Assembly (NCBI GenBank): GCA_019137115.1
Contig: JAGVSV010000188.1
Location: 1 to 7,729 of the forward strand
From: Bacillota bacterium
GTDB taxonomy: Bacteria; Bacillota; Clostridia; Christensenellales; Aristaeellaceae
Length of the DNA stretch: 7,729 bases
Direction: 5' to 3'
Position numbers and translations under genes: made by a program. Below are positions 1 to 5,777 of this stretch, one piece after another (position 1 is the stretch's first letter; each line of letters starts with the position of its first letter). The notes under the pieces are model-generated. The model saw only the letters and a program-made list of their open reading frames with translations. It was not told the origin of the DNA and ran no database searches.

Positions 1-493
1 CGGTCGCAAGGATTACGGCGTCCGCTGTCACGCTGCTGCCGTCTGCCAGCGTCACGCCGGCCACACTTCCGTCCTCAACGTTGACCGCAGCTACCCCGGT
101 GCCCAGCCGGACGTGGGCATGGGCGATGGCGCGCGACAACGCGCGGGTCACATCCGATGCCTTCTGGCTTTCCGGGAACACGCGGCGGCCGCGCTCCACG
201 ATGGTGGGGCACCCCAGCTCCGCCAGCAGCGCCATCAGCCCGTCCGGCGACAGGCAGCTGAGCGCAGCGTGCAAAAAGCGGGGGTTGCGCGGCACGTTGC
301 GCAGAAATGTCTCCCGGTCAGAGGCATTGGTTACGTTGCAGCGGCCTTTGCCGGTGATGTACAGCTTGCGCCCCAGTTTTTCGTTGTGGTCAAAGAGGGT
401 CACGCTGGCGCCCGCGCGCAAGGCAAACAGCGCCGCCATCATGCCGGAGGCGCCGCCGCCCACGACGATCACATGCCTATTGCTTTGCGTCAT
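1..493 (-). CDS. BaiN/HI0933-family FAD-dependent oxidoreductase (N-terminal part, cut by window edge)
   Basis: The first 164 residues of a flavoprotein are present and the rest lies beyond the left edge. The start is ATG at 493-491, reading MTQSNRHVIVVGGGASG. Residues 12-17 (GGGASG) are the dinucleotide-binding loop of an FAD Rossmann fold, with an acidic residue (D35) at the end of the second strand. The hallmark GRKLYITGKGRCNVTN follows at 41-56, and RRVFPESQKASDV lies at 103-115; both are typical of the HI0933/YhiN/BaiN family, often annotated as aminoacetone oxidase or 'NAD(P)/FAD-dependent oxidoreductase'. The physiological substrate of most members is unknown, and BaiN's reported bile-acid activity should not be transferred on this evidence. 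The start codon lies 17 nt inside the upstream rpiR-like gene and has no clear ribosome site of its own, so translation is probably coupled. The family call is firm; the function is open. Confidence 0.9.
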   Translation of the reverse strand, partial: MTQSNRHVIVVGGGASGMMAALFALRAGASVTLFDHNEKLGRKLYITGKGRCNVTNASDRETFLRNVPRNPRFLHAALSCLSPDGLMALLAELGCPTIVERGRRVFPESQKASDVTRALSRAIAHAHVRLGTGVAAVNVEDGSVAGVTLADGSSVTADAVILAT

Positions 494-1337
494 AGATGCG
501 GTAGGTATCCCAGATCTGCTCCATGTTGCGCAGGTTGTGGGTTAATTTTTCGGCATTTCGCACGCCCAGCGCAACCAGCAATGCGTTGATCAGCGACAGC
601 GGCGCGGCCAGCGAATCAACAAACGACACCATGTCCGTGCGCGCGTCCAGGCACAGGTCGGACACCTCGTGCAGCGGGCTTAACGGCCCGTCCGTGATGC
701 CGATCACCTTGCCGCCGCGCGAGCGCGCAAAGCCCATGGATTCCAGCGTGCGGCTGGAATAACGGGGAAAGCTGATGGCCACCAGCGCGTCCCTGGGGCT
801 GATGCGGGCGATGGCCTCAAAAACATCGCCGCCCATGCCGTTGAACAGGCGCACATCGTCAAAGATGAACTGCAGATAGTGGCTCAGGAATTGCGCCAGC
901 GGCGCCGCGGAGCGCAGCCCCAGCACATAGATCGTGCGCGCCGATGCAATGGCGTCCACCACCGCGGCAAAAGCTTCGCGGTCGATTTCGTCAATCGTGG
1001 CGCGGATGTTGTTCAGGTCCGTGCGCAGCACCACATCGGGCAGGTCGCTGGCGTCCACGCTGGCGCTCATCGCCAGGCGCTGGGAGGAGGTCAGCCGGTG
1101 GTGCACGATCTCCTGCAGCGCCTTTTGCATCTGTGGATAGCCCTCATATCCCAGCGCGTTGGCAAAGCGCACCACCGTGCTTTCGCTGACGCTGACCAAC
1201 CTGCCCAGACGCGCGGCGGTCATGAACGCGGCTTTGTCGTACTGCTCCTCGATAAACTGCGCGATCTTGCGGTGTCCTTTGCTCAGCCGCCCGGAGGAGA
1301 GGTTGAGCCGGCTGATGATGTCGTTGGGTTGGGTCAT
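477..1337 (-). CDS. RpiR-family transcriptional regulator with SIS domain
   Basis: This 286-residue protein has the usual length and layout of RpiR/HexR-type regulators. An N-terminal helix-turn-helix domain spans roughly residues 1-77; its recognition region is about 40-62 and includes SVSESTVVRFANALGYEGYP (49-68), the classic RpiR signature. A C-terminal SIS (sugar isomerase) fold starts near 135 with YVLGLRSAAPLAQF (137-150) and continues with DALVAISFPRYSSRTLE (183-199) and KVIGITD (210-216). SIS domains normally sense a sugar phosphate or related phosphorylated metabolite, so a cytoplasmic repressor or activator of carbon or amino-sugar genes is the family expectation. The start is fixed by an ATGA overlap with the surE stop and by a weak GGGGAA site 5 nt upstream. 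No target operator could be identified; the nearby kinase and binding protein are possible but unproven targets, and autoregulation is also possible. Confidence 0.95.
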   Translation of the reverse strand: MTQPNDIISRLNLSSGRLSKGHRKIAQFIEEQYDKAAFMTAARLGRLVSVSESTVVRFANALGYEGYPQMQKALQEIVHHRLTSSQRLAMSASVDASDLPDVVLRTDLNNIRATIDEIDREAFAAVVDAIASARTIYVLGLRSAAPLAQFLSHYLQFIFDDVRLFNGMGGDVFEAIARISPRDALVAISFPRYSSRTLESMGFARSRGGKVIGITDGPLSPLHEVSDLCLDARTDMVSFVDSLAAPLSLINALLVALGVRNAEKLTHNLRNMEQIWDTYRIYDAKQ

Positions 1338-2110
1338 GGCTGTTCCCCGGATGGCTGTGTGCCGACGGTATAGGGCAAGTCACGGTAGTCGTCATTGTGT
1401 TGCGCATAAGGCCCCACAAATGAGCAGGTGACGTGCCCCTGTTCAAGCAGTGCTTGGTCGGTGCCAGGCAGCGGCTTTTCGGTGACCTCGCTGTCCTTCA
1501 TCCAGAAATAGCTCACCCCGCGTGGGTTGGTGCGCATCTCATACCCGTCCAGATAAAAGCTCTGGCTGATTTCGGCCAGCGCGAGGGATTTGAGCTGATC
1601 AACCGGCAACGCCGGCGCGTTGATGTTGCAGAAGGTAAGGCGCGGCAGGGGATGATCCATGATATGCGCCGCAATGCGCATCGTGATCTCGGCCAAATTC
1701 TGGCGCATGGTTTCGTCCGCGCCGCGTTCGATCGACACCGCAATCGCCGGGATGTACAGCATGGACGCCTCGCGGGCGGCAGCTGCTGTGCCGCTGTAGT
1801 AGATCGCGGTGCCTGCGTTGTGGCCGTCGTTGATGCCCGACAGGCAAAAATCCACCGGCTCATCCGCCAGGCTAAGCCCGATGCGCACTGAGTCCACCGG
1901 CGTGCCCTCCACCGCATAGGCGCGCGCGCCGGGGATGTCAAAATCCCAGACCAGCAAAGGGTCCATCATGGTCAAGTGGTGGCCGGTGGCGCTCATCTGT
2001 TTTTGCGGCGCGCACACCGTCACCTTGTGGCCATGCGCCACCGCAACGCGCGCCAGCGTCAGGATACCGGGGGCGGAAATGCCGTCATCGTTGGTGATCA
2101 GGACGTGCAT
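1334..2110 (-). CDS. surE: 5'/3'-nucleotidase SurE
   Basis: A 258-residue SurE-family metal-dependent phosphatase that removes phosphate from nucleoside monophosphates, in the cytoplasm. The N terminus MHVLITNDDGISAPGI carries the acidic pair D8-D9 of the metal site. S40 sits in the loop QMSATGHHLT (38-47), and N94 in SGINDGHNAGT (91-101) completes the usual metal ligands. YYSGTAAAAREA (104-115) and the AVEGTPVDSVRIG segment (66-78) are further family blocks. The length matches the family (about 250). A longer reading frame extends upstream to 2182, but the start at 2110 is preferred because the SurE fold begins exactly at MHVLITNDDG and AAGGAG sits 6 nt upstream. The gene starts 26 nt inside the YjjB-like gene and ends in an ATGA overlap with the rpiR-like gene. 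Bacterial surE often neighbours pcm or stress genes; none is seen here. Confidence 0.96.
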   Translation of the reverse strand: MHVLITNDDGISAPGILTLARVAVAHGHKVTVCAPQKQMSATGHHLTMMDPLLVWDFDIPGARAYAVEGTPVDSVRIGLSLADEPVDFCLSGINDGHNAGTAIYYSGTAAAAREASMLYIPAIAVSIERGADETMRQNLAEITMRIAAHIMDHPLPRLTFCNINAPALPVDQLKSLALAEISQSFYLDGYEMRTNPRGVSYFWMKDSEVTEKPLPGTDQALLEQGHVTCSFVGPYAQHNDDYRDLPYTVGTQPSGEQP

Positions 2111-2564
2111 GCAAGTCTCCTTGTTCGTTTCGTTCGTTGTTGGTGGAAGGAAAACGGATGTTGGCAAAGATGGCGGTGGCAATCGTCAGCCCCAGTGCGA
2201 TGGCGCCGATGCCCACCAGCGTTTCGGTGCCCACCTGAAGGGCGTGGGGATAATCCGCCGCGGCCACAAACATCATCGTGCGGTACAGCCCCAGGCCAGG
2301 CACCACCGGGATGATCGCGCTGATCAAAAACAGCGTGGTCGCCATGCCCTTCAGGCGCGCGGTCAATTCGCACAGCAGGCCGGCCAGCAGCCCGCACAGG
2401 AAAAATGCCAGCACAGAGCCATCCAGCAACAAATAAAGCACGTAGGCGTTCAGCCCGATCAGCACCGTGTGCAGCAGCGTCTGGCGCGGCTGGCCCAGCA
2501 GCATGCCAAAGAACATGGTGGCCAGCATACAGGCGAAACACTGCACAAAAATGTTCATGCGCAC
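2085..2564 (-). CDS. YjjB-like half of a split threonine/serine exporter (ThrE_2/DUF3815)
   Basis: A small, very hydrophobic membrane protein of 159 residues with about four to five predicted membrane helices. The segment ELTARLKGMATTLFLISAII followed by PVVPGLGLYRTM is the diagnostic block of the DUF3815/YjjB domain. In ThrE proteins this domain is fused behind a YjjP-type domain; in many bacteria, as here, the two are separate adjacent genes. Family members export threonine/serine (Corynebacterium ThrE) or succinate (E. coli YjjPB); the sequence does not reveal the substrate here. Translation probably starts at GTG 2564, directly after the upstream stop (TAG 2567-2565), or at ATG 2558 two codons later; the ribosome site is weak, which suggests coupling. 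The last 26 nt overlap surE and encode a hydrophilic tail that probably has no function beyond the overlap. Confidence 0.9.
   Translation of the reverse strand: MRMNIFVQCFACMLATMFFGMLLGQPRQTLLHTVLIGLNAYVLYLLLDGSVLAFFLCGLLAGLLCELTARLKGMATTLFLISAIIPVVPGLGLYRTMMFVAAADYPHALQVGTETLVGIGAIALGLTIATAIFANIRFPSTNNERNEQGDLHARPDHQR
2117..2122 (-). promoter_or_regulatory. Ribosome binding site of surE
   Basis: AAGGAG on the minus strand, 6 nt before the ATG at 2110, inside the 3' end of the YjjB-like gene. It is preceded by an A-rich, purine-rich stretch (about 2123-2140) that should be poorly structured. The site decides the surE start against the longer in-frame extension. Confidence 0.8.
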
Positions 2565-3350
2565 CTACAGCATCAGCACGACCGCGACGCCCGCGGCCAG
2601 CATCACGGCGCTCAACAGCGCTTCGGTGGCGCGCGCCATGCCGGACAGCAGGTCGCCCCGCATCGTATCGCGCACGGCGTTGGTCATGGACAGTCCGGGC
2701 AGCAGCGGCATGATTGCGCCGCTGATGACGGCGGCCTGTCCGCCGCCAAACAGGGAGAGCAGCAGCCCCGACAAGCCCGCCGCCAGCACGCCGGATGCCA
2801 GGGACACCAGCAGCAAGGGCAGCCGAGCGATCGCGTACAGCGGCATGCATGCCTGCATCACCGCGCCCACCAGGCAGCACATCAGGCACTCCTTGATGCC
2901 CCCGCCAAACATCACCGAAAACGCGCCGGCAGCCAGCGCAAACAGGGCAATCTGCCGGGGCGCGGGTGGCAGGGGATGGGCGCGCAGGTCGGTAATCGCG
3001 GCCAGCGCCTCTTCCGCCGTCAACCTGCCGGCCACCGCGTTGCGCGACACGGTGTTGACATCATTGATCATACCCAGATTGATCCGGCGGTGCTGGATGC
3101 GCATAACGCGCGTCTCCGTACCGCCGTCCGGCTTGCGCACCGCCAGGGTAAAGCCGGTGGGGAACGCCAGGATTTCGGCGTCGGGCATGCCGAAGGCATT
3201 GCACATGCGCATAACAGTTTCTTCGGCGCGGTAGGTTTCACCGCCCGATTCCAGGATCGTGCGCGCCGCAAGCACCACGGCCTGCACCGCGACATCCGTC
3301 CGCTCCAAGTCCTCCGCCCCTTTCCCAAACAGGGTACCAAAAAACCGCAT
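2565..3350 (-). CDS. YjjP-like half of a split threonine/serine exporter (ThrE/DUF1212)
   Basis: A 261-residue inner-membrane protein. Residues 1-130 are soluble and carry the ThrE N-terminal block ILESGGETYRAEETVMRM (32-49). About five hydrophobic segments follow (roughly 132-150, 152-172, 178-200, 205-222 and 243-261). PLLPGLSMTNAVRDTMRGDL (215-234) is the conserved ThrE signature. It should work with the YjjB-like protein encoded next as a two-component metabolite exporter. ATG 3350 is chosen because family similarity begins there; the open frame runs on to 3431 but would then cross the divergent promoter region into traX. The ribosome site is poor (only GGA close to the ATG), so the exact start is less certain than the identity. 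This is the first gene of the minus-strand unit. No convincing -10/-35 pair for it was found in 3351-3450. Confidence 0.9.
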   Translation of the reverse strand: MRFFGTLFGKGAEDLERTDVAVQAVVLAARTILESGGETYRAEETVMRMCNAFGMPDAEILAFPTGFTLAVRKPDGGTETRVMRIQHRRINLGMINDVNTVSRNAVAGRLTAEEALAAITDLRAHPLPPAPRQIALFALAAGAFSVMFGGGIKECLMCCLVGAVMQACMPLYAIARLPLLLVSLASGVLAAGLSGLLLSLFGGGQAAVISGAIMPLLPGLSMTNAVRDTMRGDLLSGMARATEALLSAVMLAAGVAVVLML

Positions 3351-3376
3351 ATCCGTAAAGCATTTCCAGGCGAGGA

Positions 3377-3405
3377 TTGTGCCTGCCGTCCGCTGGGGAT
3401 ATACT
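3377..3405 (+). promoter_or_regulatory. Candidate promoter of the TraX-family gene
   Basis: TTGTGC (3377-3382), a 17-nt spacer and TATACT (3400-3405) resemble a vegetative sigma-factor promoter. The -10 matches 5 of 6 positions and the -35 only 3 of 6. The predicted transcript start, about 3412, falls on the Shine-Dalgarno sequence, which would leave an unusually short leader; this lowers confidence. Confidence 0.4.
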
Positions 3406-3424
3406 GCCTGCGGAGGGTATGCGC

Positions 3425-4198
3425 ATGTCATTATCCAAAAACGCCGCTGGGCAGGAACTGGCCCGCGTCAACACGGACTCCGGCTTGATCCGTACCGTGG
3501 CCATCCTGACGATGATCGTGGACCATGTCGGGGTGATCTTCTTTCCGTCCCTGCTCTGGCTGCGCGTGATCGGCCGAATTGCCTTCCCGCTGTTCTGCTG
3601 GGGCATTGTAGTGGGGGCAGTGTTCACGCGCGATCTGCGCGGTTACGCGCTGCGCCTGCTGGTGCTGGCGGTGGTCTGCCAGGGTGCGTACATGCTGGCG
3701 CTGCGCCACGCGCTGCTGGAGCTGAACGTGGTGTTCACACTGTTCCTGGGGCTGGTGGGCGTCATCGGCATGCGCGTGCGCCGGTACGGCAGCCAGCTTT
3801 GGGCGCCGGCGCTGGCGCTGCTTCTGTCCGCGTCCATTCAGATGGATTACGGCTGGCGCGGCGTGTTGCTGATTCAGCTGATGTATCTGGCGCGCACAAC
3901 GCCCGGCGGGTTGTCCGCGCTGATGGTGGCTTTCTGCCTGTACTGGGGCAGCAGCTCCACGCCGGTGCAGAGCCTGCTTGGCTTGCCCCGGGATTCGCTG
4001 GGCACTCCATGGCCGCTCAAGGCGGCGCTGGATGTGCTGTACCCCTTCCTTCGCCTGCAGGGGTTGGCGCTGCTCGCGCTGCCGCTGATGGTCATCAAAA
4101 CCCGCAGCGGCATCCGCATCCCCAAATGGCTCTCCTATGCCGCATATCCCGGCCATCTGGCCATCCTGTATGGGCTGTCCCTGCTGCTCAACGGGTAG
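3425..4198 (+). CDS. TraX-family integral membrane protein
   Basis: A 257-residue polytopic membrane protein with about eight hydrophobic segments. The TraX family pattern is clear: SGLIRTVAILTMIVDHVG (19-36) contains the conserved Asp-His pair, LRVIGRIAFPLFCWGIVVG (46-64) follows, and the C-terminal YPGHLAILYGLSLLL (241-255) has the conserved histidine H244. TraX of the F plasmid is needed for N-acetylation of pilin, and the wider family is common in Bacillota chromosomes, where its role is unknown. Other membrane acyltransferases share this architecture. The start at 3425 (MSLSKN) is preferred over ATG 3419 because GGAGGG (3412-3417) is then 7 nt away rather than 1 nt. The gene is divergent from the exporter genes. 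No conjugation gene is nearby, so a role in DNA transfer is not supported. Confidence 0.88.
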   Translation: MSLSKNAAGQELARVNTDSGLIRTVAILTMIVDHVGVIFFPSLLWLRVIGRIAFPLFCWGIVVGAVFTRDLRGYALRLLVLAVVCQGAYMLALRHALLELNVVFTLFLGLVGVIGMRVRRYGSQLWAPALALLLSASIQMDYGWRGVLLIQLMYLARTTPGGLSALMVAFCLYWGSSSTPVQSLLGLPRDSLGTPWPLKAALDVLYPFLRLQGLALLALPLMVIKTRSGIRIPKWLSYAAYPGHLAILYGLSLLLNG

Positions 4199-4205
4199 CC
4201 TTGGG

Positions 4206-4234
4206 TTGGCAAAGCCAGGCGGTACAGGTATAAT
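4206..4234 (+). promoter_or_regulatory. Strong promoter of the binding-protein/kinase operon
   Basis: TTGGCA (4206-4211), a 17-nt spacer and a perfect TATAAT (4229-4234) form a near-consensus vegetative promoter. Transcription should begin near 4241, leaving a leader of about 20 nt that holds AAGGAGGG. The -35 box lies only 8 nt past the traX stop, and no terminator separates them. Confidence 0.8.
4207..4217. promoter_or_regulatory. Short dyad overlapping the -35 box (possible operator)
   Basis: TGGC-AAA-GCCA is a perfect 4-bp inverted repeat around a 3-nt centre, and it covers the -35 element of the promoter at 4206-4234. The position would suit a repressor site. The dyad is short and could be chance; no second copy was recognised elsewhere in the window. 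Confidence 0.25.
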
Positions 4235-4248
4235 TGCACACAGATTTC

Positions 4249-4256
4249 AAGGAGGG
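4249..4256 (+). promoter_or_regulatory. Ribosome binding site fixing a GTG start
   Basis: AAGGAGGG lies 6 nt before GTG 4263. This favours the GTG over the in-frame ATG at 4275 and over starts further upstream, which would precede the promoter. Confidence 0.85.
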
Positions 4257-4262
4257 AACACC

Positions 4263-5777
4263 GTGCGGAGAATAATGATTGTTTTGCTTGCCCTGGCGAT
4301 CCTGCTGCCGTCTGCGGCGCTTGCACAGGATAAACCCGCGTTCACATTGATGGGCTATGATCACCAGGAAACCTATCGCGACTGGTCGACGAACCTATTT
4401 TTTGCGCGCCTGGCGGAGCGCACCGGGGTGACGTTTGATTTCCGGCAATATACCCAACAGGCGGATTACCACAAGGCGTTGGCGGAACTGAACACCACCG
4501 GCGACCTGCCGGACGTGCTGTTCAAGGCCGACTTGTCTCCGGCAGAAACCATCGATCTTGTGGAGCGCGGGATTTTGATCGACCTGAAACCGCTGATCCC
4601 GCAATATGCCCCCAACCTGGCCAAGCTGATGGCGGAGAACCCCGCCATTGCGCAGGCCATCACGCTGCCTGGGGGACAGATTGCCGCGCTTCCATACATC
4701 AACGAATCGCCCGCACAAAACAGCCTGTGGATCAACCGAGACTGGCTGACCACGCTTCGCCTGGACATGCCCACCAACGCGCAGGAGCTAACCCAGGTGC
4801 TGGAAGCGTTCAAGACCGGCGACCCCAACCGGAATGGCCGCTCGGACGAAAAGCCGCTGGCGTTCATGGGCGCGTATGACCTCAAATACCTGGGCCACGC
4901 GTTTGGCTTGATTGCCAACGACTTCAACCTGTATGAACAGGACGGACAGGCCGTATTTGCGCCGTTGACGCCGGAATTCCGCCCGTTTATGACATGGCTG
5001 AATGACCTGTACGCCCGCGGCTTGCTGGACAAGGATGGCTTTACCACCGTGGATGCGCTGCGCCGGGTCACCGATGCCAAAGCGACGCCTGTGTACGGCA
5101 CGCTGATGGCGCCGCTGGTGTCGAGCATCCTGCCCAGCGAACGGGCCAACAGCTACCGCGTGGTGCCGCCGCTCACCTATGAGGGCAAGCAGGTATACCG
5201 CGCGATCGCTGACCCGATCACAACGGGCACCTTTGCCATTACCGCCGCCTGCGAGGACCCCGGCGCCGCGCTGGCCTGGGTGGACTATCTGTATGGCGAT
5301 GAAGGCGCCACGCTGTCGCTGGCGGGTCAGGAAGGCGTGGACTATGTGGTGGACGGCGACGGCACCTGGCGCAAGACTGACGCGGCCTCCCAGCCTGGCT
5401 ACCTGTCCGAATCCGGCATCATGACCGGCACCGCGTTGCCCGGCGCGTCCAATGACGCGTTCCAGCGCAGGTTCTCCGACCCCACTGTACGACAGATATC
5501 CGAGCAGATTGACATCGTGGCTGCGGTCGCCACCAACCCGTTCCCGACGTTTGCGCTGACGCAGGCGCAGATGGACGAAATCGCGCCCCTGCAGGCCGCG
5601 ATCGGCCGGTACGTGGATGAATCGATTGGGCGCTGGACCATCGGGGAATGGGCGCTGACGGAAGAACAGTTCGCGGCGTTTGAAGCGGAGCTGGATCATT
5701 TGGGCATAAAGCAGTTCATGGCCTTCTGGCAGGGTTTGCTCGACCAGCGGCAGGAGGTTGCGAATGCGGCACCATGA
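4263..5777 (+). CDS. Secreted extracellular solute-binding protein, LplA-like (ABC sugar type)
   Basis: A 504-residue protein, full length for the LplA-like family 1 solute-binding proteins of Bacillota. Residues 1-21 form a signal peptide: two arginines, a hydrophobic core (about 4-15) and an ALA signal-peptidase I site at 19-21 before Gln22. The mature part has family blocks: TTGDLPDVLF (78-87), the hinge-like SLWINRDWLTTLRLDMPT (154-171), and DPNRNGRSDEKPL (187-199), an Asp/Asn-rich loop resembling a calcium-binding loop that is common in this subfamily. It should capture an oligosaccharide or sugar outside the cell for an ABC importer, but no permease or ATPase gene is here. There is no lipobox cysteine at the signal-peptide end, which is odd for a Gram-positive binding protein. 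It has its own strong promoter and overlaps the kinase gene by 14 nt, which suggests a related substrate. The substrate is not determined. Confidence 0.88.
   Translation: MRRIMIVLLALAILLPSAALAQDKPAFTLMGYDHQETYRDWSTNLFFARLAERTGVTFDFRQYTQQADYHKALAELNTTGDLPDVLFKADLSPAETIDLVERGILIDLKPLIPQYAPNLAKLMAENPAIAQAITLPGGQIAALPYINESPAQNSLWINRDWLTTLRLDMPTNAQELTQVLEAFKTGDPNRNGRSDEKPLAFMGAYDLKYLGHAFGLIANDFNLYEQDGQAVFAPLTPEFRPFMTWLNDLYARGLLDKDGFTTVDALRRVTDAKATPVYGTLMAPLVSSILPSERANSYRVVPPLTYEGKQVYRAIADPITTGTFAITAACEDPGAALAWVDYLYGDEGATLSLAGQEGVDYVVDGDGTWRKTDAASQPGYLSESGIMTGTALPGASNDAFQRRFSDPTVRQISEQIDIVAAVATNPFPTFALTQAQMDEIAPLQAAIGRYVDESIGRWTIGEWALTEEQFAAFEAELDHLGIKQFMAFWQGLLDQRQEVANAAP
5752..5757 (+). promoter_or_regulatory. 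Ribosome binding site of the galactokinase-like gene
   Basis: A perfect AGGAGG within the end of the binding-protein gene, 6 nt before ATG 5764. It decides that start over TTG 5758, which overlaps the site too closely. It also means the kinase can be translated on its own as well as by coupling. Confidence 0.85.

Noticed and set aside
81..589. Two plus-strand frames opposite the FAD oxidoreductase
   Set aside because: The minus strand encodes a clear HI0933-family N terminus with conserved motifs across this stretch.
3357..3365. AAAGCATTT as a possible RpiR operator upstream of the exporter genes
   Set aside because: The arms are only 3 bp and the flanks do not extend the symmetry, so it cannot be told from chance.
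1935..3488. A 517-codon open frame on the plus strand opposite surE and the exporter genes
   Set aside because: It is rich in His, Gln, Arg and Ala, has no recognisable domain and lies antisense to three well-supported genes. Long antisense frames are expected in GC-rich coding DNA.
3431..4156. A 241-codon minus-strand frame opposite traX
   Set aside because: Gln/His/Arg-rich shadow of the membrane protein on the other strand, with no ribosome site or domain.
4137..4262. A 42-codon upstream extension of the solute-binding protein
   Set aside because: It overlaps the end of traX and the promoter. The GTG at 4263 has AAGGAGGG in front and gives a proper signal peptide.
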